In this document: positions 25,800-34,899 of the stretch, piece by piece | Layout of the letters: each line of letters starts with the position of its first letter | Position numbering within the stretch: position 1 is the stretch's first letter | From: Lederbergia citrisecunda | GTDB lineage: Bacteria > Bacillota > Bacilli > Bacillales > Bacillaceae_C | Assembly (NCBI RefSeq): GCF_018343695.1 | Contig: NZ_JAGYPJ010000001.1 | Span: 3,470,511-3,534,510, forward strand | Reading direction: 5' to 3' | Length of the DNA: 64,000 nt | The notes under the pieces: generated by a model | Databases searched by the model: none | What the model was told of the DNA's origin: nothing | What the model saw: only the letters and a program-made list of their open reading frames with translations | Position numbers and translations under genes: made by a program

Positions 25800-26492
25800 A
25801 TGGGGCTGGTGGAAGTGAATTATTTTATTTTGACGGGAGCATCAAGAGGTATTGGAGAAGCTATTTGTAAAAAACTGTTATCGAATAATAATCATTTACT
25901 ATGTGTTTCTAGAAAAAAGAATAATGAACTAATGTCACTTGCAAATTCTAATAAACACAAATTGGATTACTTCGAATTTGATTTAAACAATACATATGAA
26001 ATAGAAGACCTAATGAAAAATATTTTTGAGAAAATCGATTCTTCTATTATTGAGTCTTTATATCTCATTAACAATGCTGGTGTTCACTTTTCTCAAAATG
26101 TGGAGGAAACAGAACCAGACTCTATTATAAATATGATGAATGTGAATTTAATATCTCCAATGATTTTAACGTCTAGTTTTATACAACAATCTGAACAATA
26201 CGATATAGAAAAAAGAATTTTAAATGTTTCGTCTGGGGCATCGTTCAATTTATCCTCTGGTGAAAGTTGTTACTCGACATCAAAAGCAGGACTTGAAACT
26301 TTTACAAAAAGCATTGGGATAGAGAAAAGTAATGTTAAGATCATGGCCATTAGACCAGGAATGGTTGATACATATATGCACAGAAATACTGTAAATAAAA
26401 AAATCTTAAAAACACCCGAGTATGCAGCTGATAGAATACTTACTTTTTTATTTGAAAGATTTGAACATGGGAAAGCAGTAAAAGCTTGGTAA
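25800..26492 (+). CDS. short-chain dehydrogenase, YueD/benzil-reductase-like
   Basis: This protein of about 225-230 residues has the NADP-binding TGASRGIGEA motif and a Ser in VSSGASFNLSSG with Y-S-T-S-K (YSTSKAG), the catalytic Ser-Tyr-Lys set of classical SDRs. NNAGVH is also present. The pattern is close to the Bacillus YueD group, which reduces diketones such as benzil. The start is unclear: ATG 25800 has no good ribosome site, while GTG at about 25815 follows GGTGG too closely. The region is AT-rich, and I see no operon partner. Confidence 0.8.
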   Translation: MGLVEVNYFILTGASRGIGEAICKKLLSNNNHLLCVSRKKNNELMSLANSNKHKLDYFEFDLNNTYEIEDLMKNIFEKIDSSIIESLYLINNAGVHFSQNVEETEPDSIINMMNVNLISPMILTSSFIQQSEQYDIEKRILNVSSGASFNLSSGESCYSTSKAGLETFTKSIGIEKSNVKIMAIRPGMVDTYMHRNTVNKKILKTPEYAADRILTFLFERFEHGKAVKAW

Positions 26493-26574
26493 TATAGGCT
26501 AAAGTACATTAGAGAGATTCTTAAGCTAACAAACTAATAAAAGCATAAAGTTTGTGCCTTTATTCAAGCACCAA

Positions 26575-26703
26575 GTTGATTGCAGCGGAATGCGGCGAGA
26601 CTCCTGCGGGAAAAAGAGTAAACGGGAGACCCCACAGGCACGTAGTGCCGAGGAGGCTCCCTAACTCCCCGCGGAAAGCGAACCGCCTGCAGCGAAAATC
26701 AAC
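26575..26703. repeat. GC-rich imperfect palindromic repeat (Bacillaceae intergenic type)
   Basis: About 129 bp, far richer in GC than its surroundings, begin GTTGATTGCAGCGG and end GCAGCGAAAATCAAC. Inner blocks GACTCCTGCGGG, GGGAGACCCCACAGGC, GAGGAGGCTCCC and CCCGCGGAAAGCG pair across the centre. I recognise this layout from an abundant intergenic repeat in Bacillus relatives. It lies between the convergent SDR and walJ genes and can fold on either strand, so it may also end both transcripts. Confidence 0.75.
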
Positions 26704-26794
26704 GTCCAATTCAAAAACACAAACAAAAAAAAGAACGAATCCATCCGGGCTCAATTCCCAAATGTCTTCATTCTTTTCCACTATCTTGCCTCTT

Positions 26795-27589
26795 CTATAC
26801 CGCCGTCAAAATGGTTGGGACAGAAGGATCCGTATCGTACAGCTCAAACTGATGCCCGACCGGCTTGTCCTTTCCTTCCAACGTCTGTTGCACACTCATC
26901 CGTGCAAGATCTTTCATATTATTGTCGCGACTTAAATGCGCTAGGTAAATCCTCTTCGTACGATCACCAATCACATCACTCATCGCAAGCGCCGCATCTT
27001 CATTCGACACGTGCCCAACATCGCTTAAAATTCTTCGCTTTACACTCCATGGATATCTGCCCATTTGCAGCATTTGAACATCATGATTGCTTTCAAATAC
27101 ATACATATCCGCATTGGAAATAAGTCCTTTCATTCGGTCACTCACGTATCCCGTATCGGTAACGAGTACGAGTTTTTTTCCGCATGAATGAAATATGTAA
27201 AACATTGGCTCTGCTGCATCATGCGAGACGCCAAATGATTCAATATCAAGCCCTCCGAATGTTTTCACTGTTTCCATGTCGAATACACATTTTTGCTCCA
27301 ACGCGATTTCTCCGATTAGGCCGTCCATTGCCTGCCACGTCCGCTCATTTGCATAGATTGGTAGTTTATATTTACGGGCCATGACGCCAAGCCCTTTTAT
27401 GTGATCACTATGTTCATGTGTAACGAGAATCCCGTTCAATTTAGCTGGATCGCGGTCGATTTCCTGAAACAGCTTGTCCATCTGCTTCCCGCTTAGTCCC
27501 GCATCGACTAAGAAAGAATGGGTATCCGTTTCAACGTAAACAGCATTTCCGGAACTACCACTCGCCAGCACACTGAATTGCATTGACAT
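26795..27589 (-). CDS. walJ: WalJ/YycJ MBL-fold exonuclease-like protein
   Basis: This 264-residue metallo-beta-lactamase-fold protein has the metal motif [10 protein letters not shown] (HxHxDH) near residues 56-65, a preceding SSGNA signature ([14 protein letters not shown]) and later SNHD and AHLSRDN. These match YycJ. It is the last gene of the wal operon, 5 bp after walI. In Bacillus it has been linked to DNA repair (a 5'-3' exonuclease activity) and, in streptococci, to cell-wall regulation. No signal is present, so it is cytosolic. Confidence 0.93.
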   Translation of the reverse strand: MSMQFSVLASGSSGNAVYVETDTHSFLVDAGLSGKQMDKLFQEIDRDPAKLNGILVTHEHSDHIKGLGVMARKYKLPIYANERTWQAMDGLIGEIALEQKCVFDMETVKTFGGLDIESFGVSHDAAEPMFYIFHSCGKKLVLVTDTGYVSDRMKGLISNADMYVFESNHDVQMLQMGRYPWSVKRRILSDVGHVSNEDAALAMSDVIGDRTKRIYLAHLSRDNNMKDLARMSVQQTLEGKDKPVGHQFELYDTDPSVPTILTAV

Positions 27590-27594
27590 TCATT

Positions 27595-28401
27595 TCACTC
27601 CAATTTTGTTTTCTCGGTCGGTTTTTGTTGTGCTTGGATGATTTGTCCTTCAAAAGCATTCACAAGTAAATTTTCGATTGAGTTGTCCTTATTTTTTACA
27701 AGAAAATGCCATGTTGGGGTTAATACTTGTGTCGCTTCCATACTGACTAGCGAATGATAGCCGAGCTCCGCATTTAACACTGTACTTCCTGGTTTCAATA
27801 CTCCTTTAGAATAAAGGGATTCCAGTGCACGGAGCGCGGGATACACCTCTTCTTTTTCACTGATTGGTTTAAATGTATCAAGCATCGTTTGATCGTAGGA
27901 AATCACTTCGCCAACCTCATTTAATTCAAAAACGAGATTCGCGCTTCGATTCATGAACAATGTCTTATCATCCTCTTTTTGATAATACGTAACAGTGTTT
28001 TCTTCCTTGTCATAGTTCCAAAAACCATAACTTTCACCATGGAGGACATGTGTTAAAACATAATCATTTAACTCTACAAAATCTTGTTTTTTATTAGCGA
28101 CAATTGGTTTTTCCAGTGTAACATGGATGGATGATCGATCCTCTGGATATTCAACCTTGGCCTTAATTTCCATTATTTCTTCTTCTGTAAAAATGTAAGT
28201 ATTGGCACTCATGTAATGGTCAGTTGCGACGTCCTTTGGCAGGCCGTCGTACACAATACCATCTGATTTTAAATTTTCCTCTAATGTCGCATCGCTTTTC
28301 ACTTCAAATTGCCTACTCTTCGTCATTAACTGTGAAAGGAGGAAAAGATCGAGGATTAGAAAGGCTATAATGAAAATTGTTTTTATCCTACTCCAATCCA
28401 C
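27595..28401 (-). CDS. walI: WalI/YycI regulator of WalK
   Basis: A GTG at 28401 (VDWSRIKTIFIIAFLILDLF) follows a GGGGGGAT-type site and matches the known N-terminus of YycI; the longer upstream frame is not needed. The result is 268 residues with one N-terminal membrane helix (about residues 7-27) and a large extracytoplasmic domain. WalI and WalH interact with WalK in the membrane and damp its kinase activity. The gene overlaps the end of walH by 14 bp, so the two are translationally coupled. Confidence 0.93.
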   Translation of the reverse strand: MDWSRIKTIFIIAFLILDLFLLSQLMTKSRQFEVKSDATLEENLKSDGIVYDGLPKDVATDHYMSANTYIFTEEEIMEIKAKVEYPEDRSSIHVTLEKPIVANKKQDFVELNDYVLTHVLHGESYGFWNYDKEENTVTYYQKEDDKTLFMNRSANLVFELNEVGEVISYDQTMLDTFKPISEKEEVYPALRALESLYSKGVLKPGSTVLNAELGYHSLVSMEATQVLTPTWHFLVKNKDNSIENLLVNAFEGQIIQAQQKPTEKTKLE

Positions 28402-29731
28402 CCATATCCCCCCTTTTCTCATCTTGATCGAAACGAATCCACGACCCTCCGTAAAGGTAATACCAGGATGGCTTGAGATCAATTATTTCCGTATTTTCGG
28501 AATCCTTTGAGAGCCTATAGCCAACAAGAATCGATTCTAACATGTCAGGTTTAAAATCTGGTTCCTTTAATAAAGAGTTCAATACGGATTCACCAGACGG
28601 AAGCACTTTTGTTTTCCTTGGTGGTATTTCTAATTGCTTGGAGAAATACGGGCGCTTATATTGAAATATTTCTTCATTGCTCCAAAGTTGGAGAATATTC
28701 GCCATTCCTTGCTCGTTGAAAACAGGATAATTTTGCAAAAATAACTGAAAGACTGTTTTCTTTTCGAACACAGACATATCAAAATAGCGATAGTTATCCG
28801 TCCAGCCCCCATGTTCATTAACAAAATCAATGCTTCGCTTCAAAACATTACTATTGATGCTTGGAGTCCCTGTAACGGTTTCCTGTCCGGGATTAATATA
28901 ATCAATGATATTTGTTGAAGAATCCACATTCATGACACTTCTGTCATCGGTGTATTGTTCTTCATTCGGTAGGATATCATCTCTTCGCACTTTTTTCGGA
29001 TCCCGAAATAAAGCATTTTTAAATTTATCAGGATTCGTATACTCGATTCTATATTTAAACCATTCTACCTCTTGTTCCTCAATCGGCAAATAAATGGTTC
29101 GATTAGGGCCATCTTGACCACGCAGTTCAAACGCCTTGTATTCATCGAATACGTTCTTTTTCCTTTTCGATTCAATCAACAACGATGCCACTTTATCCGG
29201 GTTTACATTACTGTCGTATACCCGTCCCTCATTCGTAGAGATAAAAGAAACGGTTGCACTGCTTTTTGTATTTTTATCTAAGTTAATGACGATACGATCA
29301 AAAGAGGCGTTCGGCAACACGTCTGCTTCAAAATGGAGAACTCCTTTATATAATTCAAAAGGAACTACACCGGGATAGATAATGTCAATCGTATTGTTTG
29401 CAGTCGTACGTTGTTCTATTTGATATGGTTCAAGGATTCGCGCGCTACCAATATTATAAAAGTTCCATTTGCTCATTTCTTTTAAAAGATTGTTTATATC
29501 CTCTTCGAGCACGGTTCCATAATGCCCATCATCAATATGATAAAGCACTTGTAAAGGCTTGATGAGTTGTGAAACATCCCTTGTGTCAGCAATGGAAATT
29601 TCATGAACGTATTTGTTGTTGGGAAACTCGTATTTAGGCTGATACGTCCATAAATTCCAAGTTAGTAAGGCACTAAACGCTACGAGCACGGTCAACACTA
29701 TTGACTTAACTGTTTCATATTTCACAGCCAA
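28388..29731 (-). CDS. walH: WalH/YycH regulator of WalK
   Basis: This protein of about 445-447 residues has one N-terminal membrane segment (SIVLTVLVAFSALLTWNLW) and a long outer domain, the YycH layout. The start is either TTG 29731 or GTG 29725 (10 nt after GAGG); both give nearly the same product and overlap the walK end. WalH works with WalI on the outside of the membrane to control WalK. The adjacent order walR-walK-walH-walI-walJ is that of Bacillus. Confidence 0.93.
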   Translation of the reverse strand: MAVKYETVKSIVLTVLVAFSALLTWNLWTYQPKYEFPNNKYVHEISIADTRDVSQLIKPLQVLYHIDDGHYGTVLEEDINNLLKEMSKWNFYNIGSARILEPYQIEQRTTANNTIDIIYPGVVPFELYKGVLHFEADVLPNASFDRIVINLDKNTKSSATVSFISTNEGRVYDSNVNPDKVASLLIESKRKKNVFDEYKAFELRGQDGPNRTIYLPIEEQEVEWFKYRIEYTNPDKFKNALFRDPKKVRRDDILPNEEQYTDDRSVMNVDSSTNIIDYINPGQETVTGTPSINSNVLKRSIDFVNEHGGWTDNYRYFDMSVFEKKTVFQLFLQNYPVFNEQGMANILQLWSNEEIFQYKRPYFSKQLEIPPRKTKVLPSGESVLNSLLKEPDFKPDMLESILVGYRLSKDSENTEIIDLKPSWYYLYGGSWIRFDQDEKRGDMGGLE

Positions 29732-31548
29732 TCATCCTCTTGTCCAGGGTCATAGGGAAGGGTGAATAGAATCGTCGTCCCTTTTCCTTCCTTGCTCTTC
29801 GCCCAAATATCCCCTCCATGGGCTCCTATCATTTCCTTTGCTATTGCTAGACCAAGGCCTGTTCCTCCGAGCTGTCTCGTCCTTGCACGATCTACACGAT
29901 AAAAGCGTTCAAAGACTTTTTGAATATTTTCCTTAGGAATTCCAATCCCCTGGTCACTGATGCTAACTTCAATATGGTCATCTAGCACTTTTACCCGGAA
30001 GGTGATGGTTCCTCCTTCTGGCGAATATTTCAGTGCATTTGAGATGATATTATCAATAACTTGCGTGAGCTTGTCCTCATCAATTTCTACAAAAATCGCT
30101 TCCTTCGGAAATAGCCTTCGGAAATGTACATTGCGCTCTTTCGTCATTTCAAAGCGATCAATAATGTAATTGAAGAATGTAACAAAATCGACCCAAGATG
30201 GATTAATTTCAAAATTTCTTCTATCCATCTTGGAAAGCTGAAGCAAATCAGTAACAAGTCGAATCATTCGTTCCGTTTCAAGTTGCGTGACGCTTAAGAA
30301 ACGAGGTCCGAGTGTTTCGTCTTTCATTGCTCCGTCTTTTAACGCTTCTAGGTAGCTTCGCATCGTCGTAAGTGGTGTCCGTAATTCATGAGATACATTC
30401 GAAACAAAGTCTCTTCGTTCCGCATCCAGTTTTTCCTGCTCCGTTACATCATGCAGCACGACGATTAACCCGTTCACAAATCCAGTTTCGCGCTGTATGA
30501 CAGACATATTGGCCCTTAAAATAAAATGGTTATCAGGTGTACTGTAATCGAGAATAAGAGAATCTTTTTCTTCTAGTAGTTCCTCAAACGAATAATCTTC
30601 ATCGAGATCAAGCAGTTCTGTAATCGGTTGAGAAATGACTGTTTCATGTGAAACATCTAGCATTTCTGCCGCCCGTTCGTTAATTAAAATAACTTTACCT
30701 TTACGGTCAGTCGCAATAACCCCGTCCGTCATATATGTAAGGACGGACGAAAGCTTGCGCCTCTCCCCTTCTGTCATCGCTTGCGATTCCTGTAGCTTTT
30801 TCGTCAAGTTATTAAAAGAAAGAGCAAGTTGTCCAATTTCATCATTCCCGTACACACGGACTTTCCGGGAAAAGTTCCCTTTCGCCATCGCCGTTGCTTG
30901 CCGCCTCATATCAGAGATCGGTCTTGTAATCATTCTGGCGAGCACAATCCCAAGGATGGCAGTAATGAGCATCGCAATGACGGTTCCAGTTATAAAGATG
31001 CCATTAATTTCATCCATCTGTTTAAAAACAGTCTCAATCTTGCCAACAAGGTAAATGGCGCCAATGACCTCACCATTTTGTTTGATTGGGGAGGATAGCA
31101 CCCAAATTCGACCTTCTGATGGCCTATCAAAATATATTTTATCTTCGGGTTGGGCTGTCTCAAGTGTTCTTTTTACAATCGGATCAGTCGACTTTTTACC
31201 AATATCCTTTCCATCACCGGGTTCGGAAGTACCGATAATAACGCTACGTTTATTAATGATACTCACTTCAGAAATGTCATTCGTAGTAAAGTCGAATAAA
31301 AGATTTTTAATGTCCTCTTCCAAGGGAAGGGCATCTTCTGCTGAGCGATCCTTCACCATTTCTTCGCGAATATTGTATTCAAGGAGTGGGAGACGCCCTT
31401 CTATTCCATTTTGAAAGTTTGTCACGAGCTGATCTTCAAGCTTGCCGACAAAATATACCCCGATGATCTGCATGGCAATCAGGATTAATAACACATAGAT
31501 CAACACAAATTTAATGTGTATTGATCTGAAAAAGCTTACTTTTTGCAT
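29722..31548 (-). CDS. walK: WalK/YycG sensor histidine kinase
   Basis: This 608-residue kinase has helix 1 at residues about 13-33, an extracytoplasmic PAS-like domain, helix 2 at about 182-205, HAMP (about 206-258), a cytosolic PAS (about 262-370) and a HisKA domain with phospho-acceptor H387 (SNVSHELRTP). The ATPase core shows N (IDNIISNALKYSPEGG), DQGIGIP and GTGLGLAIAKEM. It senses cell-wall state and phosphorylates WalR; this is the essential cell-wall two-component system of Firmicutes. It starts 5 bp after walR. Confidence 0.96.
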   Translation of the reverse strand: MQKVSFFRSIHIKFVLIYVLLILIAMQIIGVYFVGKLEDQLVTNFQNGIEGRLPLLEYNIREEMVKDRSAEDALPLEEDIKNLLFDFTTNDISEVSIINKRSVIIGTSEPGDGKDIGKKSTDPIVKRTLETAQPEDKIYFDRPSEGRIWVLSSPIKQNGEVIGAIYLVGKIETVFKQMDEINGIFITGTVIAMLITAILGIVLARMITRPISDMRRQATAMAKGNFSRKVRVYGNDEIGQLALSFNNLTKKLQESQAMTEGERRKLSSVLTYMTDGVIATDRKGKVILINERAAEMLDVSHETVISQPITELLDLDEDYSFEELLEEKDSLILDYSTPDNHFILRANMSVIQRETGFVNGLIVVLHDVTEQEKLDAERRDFVSNVSHELRTPLTTMRSYLEALKDGAMKDETLGPRFLSVTQLETERMIRLVTDLLQLSKMDRRNFEINPSWVDFVTFFNYIIDRFEMTKERNVHFRRLFPKEAIFVEIDEDKLTQVIDNIISNALKYSPEGGTITFRVKVLDDHIEVSISDQGIGIPKENIQKVFERFYRVDRARTRQLGGTGLGLAIAKEMIGAHGGDIWAKSKEGKGTTILFTLPYDPGQEDDWL

Positions 31549-31553
31549 CGTGC

Positions 31554-32261
31554 CTACTCCTGTTCAGGTGTGCGTAAGTAGTAGCCTACTCCTCTTCTTG
31601 TTACGATCCAATTTGGATGGCTAGGATTATCTTCAATTTTTTCACGAAGTCGTCTTACGGTTACGTCTACTGTACGAACGTCTCCAAAATAATCATAACC
31701 CCATACCGTTTGTAGTAAATGTTCTCGCGTCATGACTTGGCCGATATGCTTTGCCAAGTAGTGAAGGAGTTCAAATTCACGGTGTGTCAGCTCAATCGTC
31801 TCTCCATTTTTTGAGACGACATATGCATTCGGATGAATCGTTAAATTTCCAACCGTAATATCATCATTTTCATCTTCTTCTGATTGTTGGGCCACTTGGG
31901 CATGACGGCGCATATTCGCTTTCACACGCGCAATCAATTCCCTTGTGCTAAATGGCTTTGTCACATAATCATCTGCACCAAGCTCAAGCCCCAGTACTTT
32001 ATCGATTTCTGAATCTTTTGCGGTTAGCATGATGATGGGCATTTCGTATTTTTTGCGCACTTCCCTGCACACTTCCATGCCATCGCGGTTAGGAATCATG
32101 ATGTCGAGCAAGATCATATCAGGCTTCATTTCTTCTACAAGCCTTAGAGCCTCATCTCCGTCGTATGCACACTGCACGGTAAAGCCCTCTTTTGTAAGAT
32201 TGAACTGAAGAATGTCTGCAATTGGCTTTTCGTCGTCAACGACAAGTATCTTTTTATCCAT
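31554..32261 (-). CDS. walR: WalR/YycF response regulator
   Basis: This 235-residue OmpR-type regulator has a receiver with D9-D10 and phospho-acceptor D53 ([12 protein letters not shown]), the conserved T ([10 protein letters not shown]) and K ([11 protein letters not shown]), and a C-terminal winged helix ([29 protein letters not shown]). It is the essential activator and repressor of autolysin genes. It is the first gene of the wal operon. A WalR-type direct repeat is visible upstream of the neighbouring M23 hydrolase gene (34110-34126). Confidence 0.97.
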   Translation of the reverse strand: MDKKILVVDDEKPIADILQFNLTKEGFTVQCAYDGDEALRLVEEMKPDMILLDIMIPNRDGMEVCREVRKKYEMPIIMLTAKDSEIDKVLGLELGADDYVTKPFSTRELIARVKANMRRHAQVAQQSEEDENDDITVGNLTIHPNAYVVSKNGETIELTHREFELLHYLAKHIGQVMTREHLLQTVWGYDYFGDVRTVDVTVRRLREKIEDNPSHPNWIVTRRGVGYYLRTPEQE

Positions 32262-32339
32262 GGCCTCATTTCCCCTTTACAAATATTTAATGTATGTGAA
32301 CGAAATCTGTTTTTTTCTTTGAATCTCTTTATTTTAGCA

Positions 32340-32389
32340 TAAAAAAGAGACAGGTCCAAGGGAGCGCAGCCCCGTTAGATTCTGTCTCT
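32340..32389 (-). terminator. terminator of the M23 hydrolase gene
   Basis: The arms AGAGACAG (32346-32353) and CTGTCTCT (32382-32389) flank an inner pair. On the minus strand a T run follows. It separates the hydrolase from the wal operon. Confidence 0.8.
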
Positions 32390-32404
32390 AGAATGCATCT
32401 AGTC

Positions 32405-33838
32405 TTAGAAAAAGCCTAATGGATTTCGCAACTGCCCGTTTTGATATACTTCGAAATGAAGATGGGTTCCAGTTGAATTTCCAGTGCTTCCCATAATTCC
32501 GATAGCAGAGCCTTTTTCGACTTTCTGACCTGCCGATACGCTGATTGAGCTCAAATGAGCATATACAGTACGGAATCCGTTTTGATGATCAATGACGATT
32601 TTATTACCATAACCGCCGTTATCCCATCCTGCCGAAACGACAACTCCGTGGTCAGCTGCTTTAATCGTGTAATTGCTTGGCCTCGCGATGTCGATTCCTT
32701 TATGTAACGAACCCCAACGCTGCCCCATTCCACTTGAAACGTATCCGCCGTTTGTTGGCCATGCAAAGCTGCCAGTTCCACGAGATGGAATAACTTTTGT
32801 TCCTTTGATCGTTATTTGTTTCACAGGCTTTTCAAGGACGACTTCTTTAGTGGCTTCTTTTTTAGTTTGTTGACCATTTACTTCTTTGATTTTATAAATA
32901 TAAGCGTTTTTCCCGCTCTTTCCTTCTTGCTTGATTTTCGTTTCGCCTTTCGGCATCGAGCTATCTTCGATGACTTCTGTTTCATACGGAACAGATTCTT
33001 CTTGATATTTCTCCCGATCAACGACGACATGAAGAAGTGGCTTTGTCACAACGGTATTTAATTCTTGCCCAATTTGAAGGATAGAATCTTCCGTTATTCC
33101 TTCGTTCAGTTCTTTTAACTGTTTAATGCTTAAATCATATTTGGCCGCGATGATTTCAAGCGCTTCGCCTTCTTTGACTACATGCTTTTTCTCTTCAAGC
33201 GTACCTTTTTGTAAAAATTTTACTGCATCTTTATAAGTTAAGACGTTTTTTGGGTCCGTTTTATCGTCTTTAATGAAGAATGGTTCTTTTATGGAAACAT
33301 TCAAGACACGGGATTCGTCTTTTTTAATTTCCGGCAACTTTTCTTTTGTAGCTTTTAACATGTTCACGAATGACAAGTCTTTCTTTGAAACATATTGAAG
33401 CTTTAAATCGTTGATGACCTTCTCTGCATCGGAGCTGTCTTTTACGTAAGCGATCGCTTCACCATCCAACATAATGGCAGATGCAACGGCTTTAACGGTT
33501 GCCAAATCCTTAACTTCTTTCTCTACAGCAGTGTTATCTGCATTGGAGCGAAATACTTGCTCAGATATATATGTAAGCTTGTTTCCTAGTCCAAAGTTAA
33601 AGCCTTCATATTTAGCTTGTTGTTCGTCAATTAGTTTTTCGACAACATTTTCGACTACGCTTTTATCGGATACTGTTCCAACATAAGTATCATCCATATA
33701 AACATGGAAGACGGTCTCAAATGTAGAATCGGCATCAACCGAAGATGAGATCATTATAAAAGCGTATAGAAACGCCATGCATGTCAACAAAAATCTAGGT
33801 GTCGCGTTCCTCTTGGGCTGAGTAACCTCTAAATCCAT
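32405..33838 (-). CDS. peptidoglycan endopeptidase: LysM, G5 and M23 domains
   Basis: This 477-residue exported protein has an N-terminal membrane or signal segment (FLLTCMAFLYAFIMI), a variable region, a LysM at about residues 260-305 (KHVVKEGEALEIIAAKYDL), a G5 domain at about 310-390 (VPYETEVIEDSSMPKGE ... KIKEVNG) and a C-terminal M23 metallopeptidase. The M23 zinc site is readable as SLHKGIDIA (H, D) and HLHFEVY (HxH). It cleaves peptide cross-links of the wall. Its neighbour is walR, and a WalR-type box lies about 270 bp before the start, so control by the adjacent system is plausible. Confidence 0.9.
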   Translation of the reverse strand: MDLEVTQPKRNATPRFLLTCMAFLYAFIMISSSVDADSTFETVFHVYMDDTYVGTVSDKSVVENVVEKLIDEQQAKYEGFNFGLGNKLTYISEQVFRSNADNTAVEKEVKDLATVKAVASAIMLDGEAIAYVKDSSDAEKVINDLKLQYVSKKDLSFVNMLKATKEKLPEIKKDESRVLNVSIKEPFFIKDDKTDPKNVLTYKDAVKFLQKGTLEEKKHVVKEGEALEIIAAKYDLSIKQLKELNEGITEDSILQIGQELNTVVTKPLLHVVVDREKYQEESVPYETEVIEDSSMPKGETKIKQEGKSGKNAYIYKIKEVNGQQTKKEATKEVVLEKPVKQITIKGTKVIPSRGTGSFAWPTNGGYVSSGMGQRWGSLHKGIDIARPSNYTIKAADHGVVVSAGWDNGGYGNKIVIDHQNGFRTVYAHLSSISVSAGQKVEKGSAIGIMGSTGNSTGTHLHFEVYQNGQLRNPLGFF

Positions 33839-34109
33839 CTGTCTTCCCCCTAAAGTAAACTTCCTGACCTGTTTTGTAGTATGTATAGTAGGTATATAGT
33901 AGTAGAATCATTTCCTGTTCTTACTTTAACATATAAATCTTCCAAAATGAGACAATATGAAACAATGTAATATAATTGTATAAATGTTGTCATTTCAGGT
34001 ATAGAACATATACAAAAACGGCACTAAACCCCTTAAACAACAACGATTTAAACGCTTTCATAGATAAATAACCGAATCTTCCGTCATTTTACATTAAAAA
34101 GTAATTTAC

Positions 34110-34126
34110 ATTACAAGATTGTTACA
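34110..34126 (-). promoter_or_regulatory. candidate WalR box
   Basis: On the minus strand the sequence reads TGTAAC-AATCT-TGTAAT, an exact fit to the WalR consensus TGTWAH-N5-TGTWAH. A third half-site TGTAAA lies exactly 22 bp further (two 11-bp turns), toward the hydrolase gene. The distance to the M23 start is about 270 bp. A good -10/-35 pair could not be placed with confidence. Confidence 0.5.
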
Positions 34127-34285
34127 ACAACACTTTTTTGAGTATGACCACGTGATTTTTTCCATGTTTTGGTGGGTATTTGTTATAACGTTTTCATTTA
34201 GAAGGTGCCATATCCATGTACAACACTTCACATGAAAAAAAGCACCACGAGAGGCTACGTCGTCGCAATACTTTTTGTGGGAATG

Positions 34286-34358
34286 TGGCTCAGGACGGAA
34301 TCGAACCGCCGACACAAGGATTTTCAGTCCTTTGCTCTACCGACTGAGCTACTGAGCC
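34286..34358 (-). tRNA. tRNA-Phe (GAA)
   Basis: The 73-nt sequence folds as a cloverleaf: acceptor arms GGCTCAG/CTGAGCC, D arm with GCTCAGTCGGTAGAGC, anticodon loop CTGAAAA with GAA, and T arm CGGCGGTTCGATTCCG. The 3' end reads A-CAT, so the CCA tail is not encoded and must be added by the CCA enzyme. A partial copy of its 5' half lies about 120 bp upstream of its 5' end (34482-34515). Confidence 0.95.
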
Positions 34359-34481
34359 ATGATATGATGTTGTTCCGCTTATGCTTTGTCCGATTGTCCT
34401 TCGTCCCCAACTCAGTAAGTTACGCAAGATGCGGCTCCTTGGGGACGGCTGCGTATTTAGCGCAGAGAGGTGTTGCTTCGC

Positions 34482-34515
34482 TGCTCTACCGACTGAGCTA
34501 CTGAGCCATGATATG
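34482..34515 (-). repeat. partial duplicate of the tRNA-Phe 5' half and its flank
   Basis: The 34 nt at 34482-34515 are identical to 34333-34366: the D arm and 5' acceptor strand of the tRNA plus 7-8 nt of upstream flank. The copy then departs into unrelated GC-rich sequence with a GTCCCCA/TGGGGAC hairpin, so it cannot be a working tRNA. Confidence 0.85.
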
Positions 34516-34899
34516 TATTTGTTCTTGTTAGATTGAATCCAATTTTACTTCCTGCTAAGTTACCAGCAGATCGTATTTATCATACCAAACTCTATTAAAC
34601 GAACGATTAAATACGCGCTTTTTCGATAGGTTGTTACTACAATAAACCCATTTCGTTATTTTTAGAGAATGTAAAATTGATTTTACCATAAACGTTTAGT
34701 AGATGACAACATTTTACGACAAAAATTTGTTACTTTCGACATAACTTTTGTACTACTTCTTTATTCCCACTAACGTGATGCTCTCTCATTCTTCTCCTAT
34801 ATTCTAACCTCCTGTCCATTGTCATATGATTGAAATAAGATATGCTGCGGGGAAAAGACCACTTTCTACTATTCTAATCTTTGAAATGGGGATGCAAAT
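34516..34899. other. intergenic, no gene seen
   Basis: This divergent spacer holds the tRNA promoter side on the minus strand and the promoter of the glycosyltransferase pair on the plus strand. No coding frame or hairpin stands out. Confidence 0.5.

Noticed and set aside
26552-26935. Frames over the GC-rich palindrome on both strands.
   Set aside because: They arise from the repeat's GC content and overlap walJ; no start signal is seen.
34205-34504. Plus frame across the tRNA-Phe gene.
   Set aside because: It runs through a tRNA and its partial copy and is certainly not coding.
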